This document shows positions 17,145 through 25,147 of a stretch of 64,000 nucleotides of DNA, piece by piece. This DNA comes from an uncultured Oscillibacter sp. (lineage in GTDB: Bacteria > Bacillota > Clostridia > Oscillospirales > Oscillospiraceae), in assembly GCA_934574045.1 (NCBI GenBank), contig CAKTMK010000006.1, positions 12,145 through 76,144 on the forward strand, read 5' to 3'. The notes beneath the pieces are model-generated. The model was given only the letters and a program-made list of their open reading frames with translations, ran no database searches and had not been told where the DNA came from. Both the position numbers and the translations under genes were made by a program. The stretch's first letter is position 1. Each line of letters starts with the position of its first letter.

Positions 17145-17185
17145 CAAAAAGGGTCCCGGCGCTTTTGTGAAAAGCGCCGGGACCC
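17145..17185 (-). terminator. Terminator between the YihY and GGDEF genes
   Basis: A 16-bp perfect stem (17151-17166 with 17170-17185), followed on the minus strand by TTTTT. It serves the GGDEF gene and probably also the converging yihY transcript. Confidence 0.85.
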
Positions 17186-17190
17186 TGCTG

Positions 17191-18297
17191 TTATACTCCC
17201 CGGTGGCCCATTTCCTCTTTCCGGCGGTACATCTTCTGGTCCGCCGTGCGGAACGCCTCGTCATAGCCCGCCGCGTCCGCCTCGTGCCAGCCGACGGCCA
17301 TGGACAGCGGCCACCCGGGCGCCACCTCCTGCCCGCTCACCCGGCGGCGGAACACCTCGATCCGCTCCTCCACCTCCGGCCCGGTCAGCCGCTCGCTGAT
17401 GATGCAGAACTCGTCCCCGCCGATGCGGTAGCACCGGCAGTCCTCGCCGAACACCTTGGCGATGGACCGGCCCGCGCAGCGGATGGCGCTGTCTCCGGCC
17501 TCGTGGCCCAGCCGGTCGTTGATCTCCTTCAGGCGGTTCAGGTCCGCCACGATGAAGTGGACCCCGTCCCGGGGCGGCTCCCGCTTGAGCCGCAGGATGT
17601 AGTTTTCAAAAGCCGACCGGTTCCGCAGGCCCGTCATCAGGTCGGTGTAGGCCAGCTTTTTATAGGCCTCCTGCGCGGCCTCCATCTCCTGCTTGGCCTT
17701 TTCCAGCTCCCGGCGGTGGATGGTGTCCTGCACGTGCATCCGGCGGTAGACCCGCCCGTGGAAAAACGTGATGACGCCCGTCACCAGCGCAAGGCAGAGC
17801 ATACTCTGCCAGATGTCCAGATACCGGCCGCTGGTGGTCTCGATGGGCGTCGTATAATTCGGGCAATAATAATCCAGAAGAAAGCAGCCGGTGTAGACCG
17901 CAATCTCCAAAATGGAGAGGAACGCCAGCAGCTTCCCCTCCGCCAGCAGGAACGTGAATACGATGGCCATCACGAACCAGAACGGCATCCCGCTGAACAC
18001 GCCGCCGCCGGCAAAAAACATCCACGGCATCGTGGTAACGGCGATCAGTCCGATGAGGAAGACCGCGAGGTCCAGCCGGTGGCGGCGGTTGACCAGATAA
18101 AAGCTGAACATCAGAATCGCCTCGGAAAGGCCGATGGCCAGAAGCTGCACCGGGTCGATCCGGATCACGGCGGAGACGACCAGCGCCGCCAGTCCGCCGG
18201 CAAGGCCGCAGACCGCGATGATGTTGAACAGCACCGCCCTGAGCGGACGGAGCTTCAGGTCGAACAGCCGCCAGATCCGCTCCTTCAAGCGCCGCAT
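17191..18297 (-). CDS. Membrane-bound diguanylate cyclase (GGDEF)
   Basis: A 368-residue protein. Residues 20-185 hold about six transmembrane helices of an unassigned sensor module, then a short coiled linker (ELEKAKQEMEAAQEAYKKL), then a GGDEF domain with an intact active site (IGGDEFC) and the upstream DLNRLKEINDRLGHEAGD motif. It should make cyclic di-GMP from two GTP. The RxxD inhibitory site upstream of GGDEF is not present, so product feedback is probably weak. A TTGATA-17-TACAAT promoter lies at 18369-18397. No EAL domain or c-di-GMP riboswitch was seen in the window. Confidence 0.9.
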   Translation of the reverse strand: MRRLKERIWRLFDLKLRPLRAVLFNIIAVCGLAGGLAALVVSAVIRIDPVQLLAIGLSEAILMFSFYLVNRRHRLDLAVFLIGLIAVTTMPWMFFAGGGVFSGMPFWFVMAIVFTFLLAEGKLLAFLSILEIAVYTGCFLLDYYCPNYTTPIETTSGRYLDIWQSMLCLALVTGVITFFHGRVYRRMHVQDTIHRRELEKAKQEMEAAQEAYKKLAYTDLMTGLRNRSAFENYILRLKREPPRDGVHFIVADLNRLKEINDRLGHEAGDSAIRCAGRSIAKVFGEDCRCYRIGGDEFCIISERLTGPEVEERIEVFRRRVSGQEVAPGWPLSMAVGWHEADAAGYDEAFRTADQKMYRRKEEMGHRGV

Positions 18298-18368
18298 GGA
18301 TCGTCCCCCTTCTCCGTCCGGGCCGGGCGGATTTTACCTGCCCGGCGGTAGTGCACACAACTTTTTAT

Positions 18369-18397
18369 ATTGTAACAGAAACGCAGGGATTTATCAA
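18369..18397 (-). promoter_or_regulatory. Promoter of the diguanylate cyclase gene
   Basis: Minus-strand TTGATA (18392-18397), 17-bp spacer, TACAAT (18369-18374), about 70 bases before the start. Confidence 0.75.
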
Positions 18398-18435
18398 CAC
18401 TCTGTTGCCGGAGCGGAGCTGATTTTTTGTAAAAT

Positions 18436-18627
18436 TCAGGAACGTCCGCCGTCCGGTCCGCGCCAAAGCTCCGGCGTCAGCCATGCAAAGAGCAGGCCGG
18501 ACGGGACTGCGGCCAGCAGGCCGATCCCCTCCAGCGCCCACGCCGCCGCCAGTCCCGCCGCCAGCGCCAGAGCACCCAGCGCCGTCCGGGCGCAAACGCC
18601 CAACCGCCGGTGCTTTCTCCGGTCCAT
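18436..18627 (-). CDS. Small two-helix membrane protein, unknown function
   Basis: A 63-residue protein with a basic N-terminus (MDRRKHRRLG) and two hydrophobic stretches (about 13-30 and 35-50), consistent with a hairpin in the membrane. GGGGAGG lies 7 nt before the ATG, which supports real translation. It lies upstream of the diguanylate cyclase gene on the same strand, but that gene has its own promoter in between. I do not recognise the family. Confidence 0.55.
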   Translation of the reverse strand: MDRRKHRRLGVCARTALGALALAAGLAAAWALEGIGLLAAVPSGLLFAWLTPELWRGPDGGRS

Positions 18628-18745
18628 CGCGCCGCCTCCCCTCTCCGCCCGCGGGCGGTCGGCCTTATTCTAAGCGGGGACGGGCGCGGGAACTGTCGAA
18701 CCGTGTCGGACGGCGGCGGCCGGGACGGAAATTTTTTCAAATCGA

Positions 18746-18777
18746 GGATTGACAATCCAAGTTTATTGTACTAGTAT
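18746..18777 (+). promoter_or_regulatory. Promoter of the M13 peptidase with a palindrome over the -35
   Basis: TTGACA (18749-18754), 17-bp spacer, TAGTAT (18772-18777). The -35 is embedded in a perfect inverted repeat GGATTG-A-CAATCC (18746-18758), a possible operator. Confidence 0.65.
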
Positions 18778-18839
18778 TATAAGACACTTAGCCGCGCGGA
18801 CGCACCGGCCCGCGTGAGAGAGGAACGGAGGAAATCAAA

Positions 18840-21185
18840 TTGAGTACCAGAAAACGCATTGCATCCGCGCTGACCGCCGCGGTCATGCTGGTCTCGTCCG
18901 CGCAGGCGGCGCTGGCCGCAGAGACGGGCTGGCTGACCCGCGGCGAGGCGGCGGCCATGCTGATCGCCGCGGCGGACGACTATAATCCCGGCGTTCAGAA
19001 AACGAACATCCTGAAGGGCTATTCCGACGGAAGCCTGCACGAGGAGCGCCCCGTCACCCGCGCGCAGGCGCTGGTGATGCTGCGCCGCGCCTTCGGCGGG
19101 GAGCTGCCCCAGCCCGTGGGCGACAACGCCCGCAGCGGGTATTCCAGCGCCAACTTCACAGATCTGCCCGCGTGGGCGGCGGAGGATCTGCAGGACGTGC
19201 TGTCCACCGGCATCGTCGCCGGGACCACGGCCACCACCTTCTCCCCCAGCAGCTACGTGACCGAAAGCCAGATGGAGCGGTTCATCCAGCGGGTCTACAC
19301 GCTGGAGGGCACCAACCTGAAGGACGACTTTTACGCGGCCATCAACAAGCAGGCACTGGACGCCAGCGTGATCCAGCCGGGCTATACCGGCTCCGGCTCG
19401 TTCAACGATCTGGCCATCTCAGTCAACCAGCAGGTGGCGCAGCTCATCCGCGAGGCCGTCGTCTCCCCCAAGACGGAGGGTGAGCGGAAGATCTCCGCGC
19501 TGTATCAGAACATCATGAACCAGACCGCCCGGGATCAGGCGGGCATCGCTCCCATCAAGCCCTATCTGGACGCCGTGGCCGCGGCCAAGTCGCTGGACGA
19601 GCTGATGGCGGTCCATCTGCGCGTCCAGCAGGAGCTGAACGCCGGCCTGCTGGTGGGCTTCGGCCTGACCATCGACGCCAAGGATAGCAGCGTGTATGAC
19701 CTGACCTTCAGCTCGCTGAGCGCGTCTCTGGGCCAGAGCGGCTACGCCGGGGCGACAGAGGGCCAGAAGGCGGCCTATCTCGCCTACGCCGCGGAGCTGT
19801 GCCGCCTGATCGGCGACTCGGACGCCGACGCCGCGGCCCACGCCCAGCAGATCTGGGATCTGGAAGCCGCCATTGCCGCCAAGTCCCTGACCAATCAGGA
19901 GCTGTACGATGTGGACAAGACCTATAATCTCTACACGATGAAGCAGCTTCAGAACCTGTTCCCCCACGTGGACCTGAACGCCGTATTCGCCCAGACCGGC
20001 CTGACCCAGACCGACCGCATCGTCGTCGGCGACGTGGGCGAGCTGGAGGCCGCCGCGGCCTATTTTGACGAGGCGCACCTGCCGCTGCTCAAGACCTACT
20101 GCCGCTTTGCGCTGGCCTCCTCCTTCGGCGAACTGCTCAACCACGAGTTCACCGACGCGCAGCAGGCGGCATACGCCGGCGTATCCGGCAGTCTCACGCT
20201 GGAGGAGACGGCGGCGCAGTACGTGCAGGCCATGATGAGCGACTATCTGGGCAAGGCATATGTAGACCGCCACTTCTCTGCCAAGGCCAAGGCCGACGTG
20301 GAAAAGATGGTGCGGGATATGCTGGCGGTGTACCGCCAGCGCATCCAGAACCTGACGTGGATGCAGGACGAGACGAAGGCGCAGGCCATCGGCAAGCTGG
20401 ACGCCATGAAGATCAACATCGGCTATCCCGACGTGTGGCAGGACGATCTGAAAAACGTCTCCTTCCTGACCGTGGAGCAGGGCGGCAGCTTTTTTGAAAA
20501 CATCCGGGCGATCAGTCTGGCCTCCCACGATCTGGCCATCAAGATGCAGCGCGACGGTGTGGACCGCACCCGCTGGCTCATGACGCCGGACACGGTGAAC
20601 GCCTGCTACGATCAGACGGAGAACTCCATCACCTTCCCCGCCGCGATCCTCCAGCCGCCGTTCTACGACGTGAACGCCTCCTATGAGCAGAACCTCGGCT
20701 CCATCGGCTACGTCATCGCCCACGAGATCACCCACGCCTTTGACAACAACGGCGCCAAGTACGACAAGAACGGCAACGCCGCCGACTGGTGGACGGCGGA
20801 GGACTACGCCGCGTTCCAGAAGCTGTGCGGCCGCGTGGTGGAGCTGTACGACGGGCAGGAGATCGCGCCGGGCATCACCTGCAACGGAACGCTCACCCTG
20901 TCTGAGAACATCGCGGATCTCGGCTCCATGGCCTGCCTCACGGAGCTGGAGAGCAAGCGTCCCGCCCCGGACTACGCCGCACTCTACACCGCGGCGGCAA
21001 AGATCTGGTGCTCCAGCTACTCCCGGGAGATGAAGCAGTATCTGACTCAGGTGGACGTTCACTCCCCGGATAAGCTGCGGGGCAGCTTGGTCCTTCAGAA
21101 CTTCCAGCAGTTCTACGACGCCTTCGGCATCAAGGAGGGCGACGGGATGTGGCTGGCGCCGCAGGACCGGGTCGTGATCTGGTAA
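18840..21185 (+). CDS. Secreted M13 (neprilysin-like) metallopeptidase with N-terminal SLH repeats
   Basis: A 781-residue exported zinc peptidase. A signal peptide ends near ALAAE (about 28). Residues 30-155 contain S-layer-homology repeats (GWLTRGEAAAMLI, GYSDGSLHEERPVTRAQAL, then FTDLPAWAAEDLQDV), which would hold it on the wall surface. The rest is an M13 catalytic domain: HEITH (zinc His and catalytic Glu, about 631), SENIADLG (third ligand Glu and the ExxxD Asp), and a C-terminal region with CSSYSREMKQ. The TTG start at 18840 has GGAGG 8 nt upstream. It should cleave extracellular peptides. It has its own promoter and terminator. Confidence 0.9.
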   Translation: MSTRKRIASALTAAVMLVSSAQAALAAETGWLTRGEAAAMLIAAADDYNPGVQKTNILKGYSDGSLHEERPVTRAQALVMLRRAFGGELPQPVGDNARSGYSSANFTDLPAWAAEDLQDVLSTGIVAGTTATTFSPSSYVTESQMERFIQRVYTLEGTNLKDDFYAAINKQALDASVIQPGYTGSGSFNDLAISVNQQVAQLIREAVVSPKTEGERKISALYQNIMNQTARDQAGIAPIKPYLDAVAAAKSLDELMAVHLRVQQELNAGLLVGFGLTIDAKDSSVYDLTFSSLSASLGQSGYAGATEGQKAAYLAYAAELCRLIGDSDADAAAHAQQIWDLEAAIAAKSLTNQELYDVDKTYNLYTMKQLQNLFPHVDLNAVFAQTGLTQTDRIVVGDVGELEAAAAYFDEAHLPLLKTYCRFALASSFGELLNHEFTDAQQAAYAGVSGSLTLEETAAQYVQAMMSDYLGKAYVDRHFSAKAKADVEKMVRDMLAVYRQRIQNLTWMQDETKAQAIGKLDAMKINIGYPDVWQDDLKNVSFLTVEQGGSFFENIRAISLASHDLAIKMQRDGVDRTRWLMTPDTVNACYDQTENSITFPAAILQPPFYDVNASYEQNLGSIGYVIAHEITHAFDNNGAKYDKNGNAADWWTAEDYAAFQKLCGRVVELYDGQEIAPGITCNGTLTLSENIADLGSMACLTELESKRPAPDYAALYTAAAKIWCSSYSREMKQYLTQVDVHSPDKLRGSLVLQNFQQFYDAFGIKEGDGMWLAPQDRVVIW

Positions 21186-21225
21186 GTCCGCAGGACCCGC
21201 CGGGCCGATCCCGCGACCAGAAGCC

Positions 21226-21263
21226 AAACAGGACCTCGGACAGCAGTCCGAGGTCCTGTTTTT
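21226..21263 (+). terminator. Terminator of the M13 peptidase gene
   Basis: A 15-bp perfect stem (21226-21240 with 21247-21261) followed by Ts. Confidence 0.88.
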
Positions 21264-21282
21264 CACTCCGCCCGCAGGCGGG

Positions 21283-21320
21283 AAAAAACGCTGCGGCGGG
21301 ATGATCCCGCCGCAGCGTTT
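21283..21320 (-). terminator. Terminator of nfnAB
   Basis: A 16-bp perfect stem (21286-21301 with 21305-21320), followed on the minus strand by a run of Ts. Confidence 0.88.
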
Positions 21321-21343
21321 CGGTTTTTCAGGCTATGCAGCGC

Positions 21344-22729
21344 TCAGCGCTTGCTCAGCTCCTCGTCGATGGCCTTGGCGGCAGTCTTGCCGGCTCCCAT
21401 GGCCAGAATGACGGTGGCCGCGCCGGTGACGGCGTCACCGCCGGCATAGACGCTCTTGCGGGAGGTCAGGCCGTCCTCGTTGACCACGATGCCGCCCTTC
21501 TTGTTGACCTCCAGACCCTCGGTGGTAGACTTGATGAGGGGGTTGGGGCTGGTGCCCAGCGCCATGATGACGCAGTCCACCTCCATGTCAAACTCGCTGC
21601 CCGGGATCTCCACGGGGCGGCGGCGACCGGAGGCGTCCGGCTCGCCCAGCTCCATCTTGATGCAGCGGATGGCGCGGACATTGTCGTCCTCGTCGGCAAG
21701 GATCTCCACGGGGTTGTTGAGCGTGTCGAAGATCACGCCCTCCTCCTGCGCGTGCTCCACCTCTTCATGACGGGCGGGCAGCTCCTCCATGCCGCGGCGG
21801 TAGACGATGTGGACCTCGGCGCCCAGACGCTTGGAGCAGCGGGCCGCGTCCATGGCCACGTTGCCGCCGCCGATCACGGCCACCTTCTTCGGGTGGACGA
21901 TGGGCGTGTCGGAGTCGGGCCGGTACGCCTTCATCAGGTTGATGCGGGTCAGGAACTCGTTGGCGGAGAGAACGCCCTTGTAGTTGATGCCGGGGATGTT
22001 CATGAACATGGGCAGGCCCGCGCCGGAGCCGATGAACACGGCCTCAAAGCCCTCCTGCTCCATCAGTTCGTCGATGGAGATGGTGCGGCCCACCACGGTG
22101 TCCGTGGCGATGGTCACGCCCAGCGCCTTCAGCCCGTCCACTTCCTTCTGGACGATGGCCTTGGGCAGACGGAACTCGGGGATGCCGTACACCAGCACGC
22201 CGCCGGCCAGATGCAGCGCCTCGAACACGGTGACCTCATAGCCCTTGCGCGCCAGATCGCCGGCGCAGGTCAGGCCGGAGGGGCCGGAGCCGATCACAGC
22301 CACCTTGTGGCCGTTGGGCGCGGGCTTCTCCGCGGGAGCGGAGGCGTTGGCGTTGTGCCAGTCGGCCACGAAGCGCTCCAGACGGCCGATGCCCACCGGC
22401 TCACCCTTGATGCCGCGGACGCAGTGCTTTTCGCACTGGTTCTCCTGCGGGCAGACGCGGCCGCACACGGCGGGCAGCGCGGAGGTGTTGGAGATGATCT
22501 GATAGGCCTCCTCAAAGTTGCCCTTGGCCACCTCGGCGATGAAATCGGGGATATGTACCATAACGGGGCAGCCGGTCATGCAGGGGCGGTTCTTGCAGTT
22601 CAGGCAGCGCTGCGCCTCGTCCAGCGCCATTTCCTTGGTATAACCCAGCGTGACCTCGTCAAAGTTCTTGTTGCGGACATCCGGCTCCTGAGAGGGCATG
22701 GGGTTCTTCTTCAAGCTCATATTCGCCAT
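21344..22729 (-). CDS. nfnB: NfnB (GltA-type) large subunit of NADH-dependent ferredoxin:NADP oxidoreductase
   Basis: A 461-residue flavoprotein of the GltD/NfnB family, the length of NfnB. It has paired iron-sulfur Cys motifs (CLNCKNRPCMTGCP near 42 and CGRVCPQENQCEKHC near 90), FAD-binding GSGPSG (about 151) and NADP-binding GGGNVAMD (about 290). With NfnA it couples NADPH, NAD and ferredoxin by flavin-based electron bifurcation. Without the partner the same family would be called the glutamate synthase small subunit; the nfnA gene 3 nt upstream decides the call. It is a paralogue of the GltD half of the hydrogenase flavoprotein in this window. Confidence 0.92.
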   Translation of the reverse strand: MANMSLKKNPMPSQEPDVRNKNFDEVTLGYTKEMALDEAQRCLNCKNRPCMTGCPVMVHIPDFIAEVAKGNFEEAYQIISNTSALPAVCGRVCPQENQCEKHCVRGIKGEPVGIGRLERFVADWHNANASAPAEKPAPNGHKVAVIGSGPSGLTCAGDLARKGYEVTVFEALHLAGGVLVYGIPEFRLPKAIVQKEVDGLKALGVTIATDTVVGRTISIDELMEQEGFEAVFIGSGAGLPMFMNIPGINYKGVLSANEFLTRINLMKAYRPDSDTPIVHPKKVAVIGGGNVAMDAARCSKRLGAEVHIVYRRGMEELPARHEEVEHAQEEGVIFDTLNNPVEILADEDDNVRAIRCIKMELGEPDASGRRRPVEIPGSEFDMEVDCVIMALGTSPNPLIKSTTEGLEVNKKGGIVVNEDGLTSRKSVYAGGDAVTGAATVILAMGAGKTAAKAIDEELSKR

Positions 22730-22732
22730 GAT

Positions 22733-23575
22733 TCAGTTGGCCTCCTTCTTGAACAGGTTGCAGACTTCTTCGTGCTTGTGCATCTCAAACTCGCGGTACA
22801 TCTGGTTGCGCTTGACAGCCAGATCCCAGTCGACCTTGAACCCGTCGAAGTCGGGGCCGTCCACGCAGGCGAACTTCATCTCGCCGCCCACGCTCAGCCG
22901 GCAGCCGCCGCACATGCCCGTGCCGTCGATCATGATGGGACTCATGGAGACGGTGGTGGGGATGCCGTAGGGCTGGGTGGTCTTGCAGACGAACTTCATC
23001 ATAATCATGGGGCCGATGGCGAAGATCTCGTCGTACTGATTTCCGGCGTCGATCAGCTCCTTCAGCGCGTCGGTGACCATGCCCTTCTGGCCGTAAGAGC
23101 CGTCGTCGGTGCAGACCTTCAGGATGGAGGAGGAGGACTTGAACTTGTCCTCCAGAATGACCAGATCCTTATTCTTGAAGCCGATGACCGCGTGGACCTC
23201 CGCGCCGTCGTCATGGAACTTCTTCAGAACGGGATACGCGATGGCGCAGCCCACGCCGCCGCCGACCACGCAGACCTTTTTCTTTCCGGCGGTCTCGGTG
23301 GCCTTGCCCAGCGGGCCGACAAAGTCCTGCAGGCAGTCGCCCTCGTTCAGATGGTTCAGCTTTTCCGTGGTGGCGCCGACGATCTGGACGATGATGCTCA
23401 CGGTGCCCTTTTCCCGGTCGTAATCATGGATCGTCAGGGGGACGCGCTCGCCGTTTTCATCCACGCGCAGGATGATGAACTGGCCGGGCTGAGCCTTCCG
23501 GGCGATCATGGGGGCTTCGATCTCAAAGAGCACGACGGTGGGTTTGAGCGCCTCTTTTCTCACGATACGAAACAT
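22733..23575 (-). CDS. nfnA: NfnA small subunit of NADH-dependent ferredoxin:NADP oxidoreductase
   Basis: A 280-residue ferredoxin-NADP reductase-like subunit: FAD-binding domain (about 1-95), NAD-binding domain with CVVGGGVGCA (about 101), and a C-terminal [2Fe-2S] site in DGTGMCGGCRLSVGG and FACVDGP, where Asp plus three Cys are the known NfnA ligand set. It interacts with NAD(H) and contains the bifurcation-side FAD. The long cytoplasmic C-terminal tail fits NfnA rather than PyrK. It is the first gene of the nfnAB operon, expressed from the promoter at 23668-23696. Confidence 0.92.
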   Translation of the reverse strand: MFRIVRKEALKPTVVLFEIEAPMIARKAQPGQFIILRVDENGERVPLTIHDYDREKGTVSIIVQIVGATTEKLNHLNEGDCLQDFVGPLGKATETAGKKKVCVVGGGVGCAIAYPVLKKFHDDGAEVHAVIGFKNKDLVILEDKFKSSSSILKVCTDDGSYGQKGMVTDALKELIDAGNQYDEIFAIGPMIMMKFVCKTTQPYGIPTTVSMSPIMIDGTGMCGGCRLSVGGEMKFACVDGPDFDGFKVDWDLAVKRNQMYREFEMHKHEEVCNLFKKEAN

Positions 23576-23667
23576 AGTTCTCCTTCTTTCCTCATATTGC
23601 TGTGCGTTGGGGCTGGCGCACCCTCGGTATCCGAAGGGCGATACGCCGGTGACAACATACCTTCCTT

Positions 23668-23696
23668 AGAATAGCACACGGACCCCGGCGCGTCAA
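23668..23696 (-). promoter_or_regulatory. Promoter of nfnAB
   Basis: Minus-strand TTGACG (23691-23696), 17-bp spacer, TATTCT (23668-23673); start expected near 23661. Confidence 0.75.
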
Positions 23697-23716
23697 ATCA
23701 ATTCCCCTGTCCAAAC

Positions 23717-23730
23717 GTCAAAAATTTGAC
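23717..23730. promoter_or_regulatory. Candidate Crp/Fnr-family site upstream of nfnAB
   Basis: A perfect 14-bp palindrome GTCAAAAATTTGAC, centred about 62 bases upstream of the predicted nfnAB start, the usual class I activator position. A Crp/Fnr-type regulator is encoded next door. Binding is inferred. Confidence 0.55.
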
Positions 23731-23791
23731 AATATTTTTGTAGCATTCGTAGACAACCAAAAAAGCAACCGATTTCTCGAAGTCTTTCGTT

Positions 23792-23826
23792 CAAAAATGC
23801 AGGTTTCAGCATTTTTGCCTGCATTT
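23792..23826 (-). terminator. Terminator of the Crp/Fnr gene, with two alternative hairpins
   Basis: AAATGCAGG (23795-23803) pairs with CCTGCATTT (23818-23826), followed on the minus strand by a T-run. The same 23792-23800 segment can instead pair perfectly with 23809-23817. Confidence 0.65.
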
Positions 23827-23852
23827 CTGATGGCCGTTCCGCATCATTCCGG

Positions 23853-24512
23853 TCATTCCAGAAGCGTCACGTCCCGCCCGTCCGTGCGGATGACGCCCTC
23901 CTCCCGCAGATGCTTCATCTCCCGCATCATGGCGCTGCGGTCGGCGGCAATATAATCGGCCAGCATGCTCAGGGAAAAGGGCAGCGTAAAGGCGTTCTTC
24001 CCGGTCTTTTCCGCCTGCTGGCGGAAAAAGCAGAGGAGCTTTTCCCGGATGGAGCGCCGGGAGAGCACATCCACCCGGGCCGTCAGGGACTGGGCCTTTT
24101 CGGTGATGAGCCGCAGCATATTCTGCACCAGCATGCTGTGGTGCTCGCAGGCCCGCTCGCACCGCTTGAGGATGTGGGGGTAGTCGATGTACAGGATCTC
24201 GCAGGGCGTCCGGCAGACCACCTCCAGACTGTCGCCGCTGCCGCCGGCAAAGTCCAGACTGCGGCCGAACACGCTGCCCGCCCGCAGATCCTCCAGCACG
24301 GTGGCCACGCCCTCCTCGTCGATGCGCAGCAGCGACGCCGTGCCCCGCTCCAGAACGCCCACCTGCGCCCCGCCCCGGGCAAAGTCATAGGCCACGTCCT
24401 CCGGCCGGTACGTTTTCTGGACCGCCTGAAAGCAGTCGATCATCCGGAGATAGCTTTCATAGCTGATCCCGTCGAACAGGGGGCTTTGCTTCAATTCCTG
24501 CGGTGAGAGCAT
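23853..24512 (-). CDS. Crp/Fnr family transcriptional regulator
   Basis: A 219-residue regulator: an N-terminal cyclic-nucleotide-binding-type beta barrel (about 20-120, with GSVFGRSLDF) and a C-terminal winged helix (about 150-215, LSMLADYIAADRSAMMREMKHL recognition region split as usual). The cAMP-binding Arg/Glu signature is not clear, and there is no N-terminal Cys cluster as in Fnr, so the ligand is unknown. Cys at 27, 100, 105 and 118 could be redox-active. It lies upstream of nfnAB on the same strand, with a palindrome at the right place to act as activator site. GGAGGGAT precedes the ATG. Confidence 0.87.
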   Translation of the reverse strand: MLSPQELKQSPLFDGISYESYLRMIDCFQAVQKTYRPEDVAYDFARGGAQVGVLERGTASLLRIDEEGVATVLEDLRAGSVFGRSLDFAGGSGDSLEVVCRTPCEILYIDYPHILKRCERACEHHSMLVQNMLRLITEKAQSLTARVDVLSRRSIREKLLCFFRQQAEKTGKNAFTLPFSLSMLADYIAADRSAMMREMKHLREEGVIRTDGRDVTLLE

Positions 24513-24655
24513 CCCGATCCCTCCGATGCCGTCCGGCGCGGGGCCGGGCGCGATTTAAAGATTTGTTCACCAATGTGTGGAAAATATCCGGTATAGTAAA
24601 GGTATAAACGCCGGCGGCATCCGCCCGCCCGCAACTGATGAAAAGGGGTATCCAT

Positions 24656-25105
24656 GTGAATATCGCCTATTTTCTGACGCCGAAAAACGACGTGGCCTAT
24701 CTTTACGACGACTTCACATTCCGTCAGGGACTGGAAAAAATGCGGCGGCACGGCTATTCCGCCATTCCCGTGATCGCCCGGGACGGCACGTACCGCGGCA
24801 CCGTCAGCGAGGGGGACTTCCTCTGGCGCATTCTGGACGCGGAGCCGCTGATGGGCGTTCCGCCCACCATGAAGTCCACGGAAAAGCTCCTCGTGGAGGA
24901 CATCCTGCGCAGCGGCGCCTATCCCCCCGTTCGCATTACCGCGTCCATGGAGCATCTTCTCACCTGCGCGATGAACCAGAACTTCGTCCCCGTGGTGGAC
25001 GATCTGGACAAGTTCATCGGCATCGTCACCCGAAAGAACCTGATGTGCCGCCTGCCGGAGCTGGCGGAGCTTCCCGCTCTTTCCCATCTGAAAAAGATCG
25101 TCTGA
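24656..25105 (+). CDS. CBS-domain protein
   Basis: A 149-residue protein consisting of two CBS motifs (about 5-65 and 80-140; e.g. GYSAIPVIARDGTYRGTVSEGD and NFVPVVDDLDKFIGIVTRK in pieces), a Bateman module that usually binds adenine nucleotides or similar ligands. The GTG at 24656 is preferred because AAAAGGGG lies 7 nt before it; the in-frame ATG at 24638 has no ribosome site. TATAGT at 24592-24597 may be the -10, but no good -35 is seen. It is divergent from the Crp/Fnr gene. No effector domain is attached, so it may regulate another protein. Confidence 0.82.
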   Translation: MNIAYFLTPKNDVAYLYDDFTFRQGLEKMRRHGYSAIPVIARDGTYRGTVSEGDFLWRILDAEPLMGVPPTMKSTEKLLVEDILRSGAYPPVRITASMEHLLTCAMNQNFVPVVDDLDKFIGIVTRKNLMCRLPELAELPALSHLKKIV

Positions 25106-25113
25106 ACCCCCGT

Positions 25114-25147
25114 GGGGCGCGGCGCAGGCCGCGCCCCGCGCTTTTTT
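25114..25147 (+). terminator. Terminator of the CBS gene
   Basis: A 10-bp GC stem (25114-25123 with 25128-25137), then GCGC and six Ts. The T-run abuts the stop codon of the converging ABC-F gene. Confidence 0.75.

Noticed and set aside
21335..23674. 779-codon plus-strand open frame across nfnAB
   Set aside because: It is exactly antisense to two well-conserved genes and has low-complexity His/Val/Gly composition; a high-GC artefact.
24562..24597. Full sigma-A promoter for the CBS gene
   Set aside because: TATAGT is a fair -10 but nothing near the correct spacing resembles a -35.
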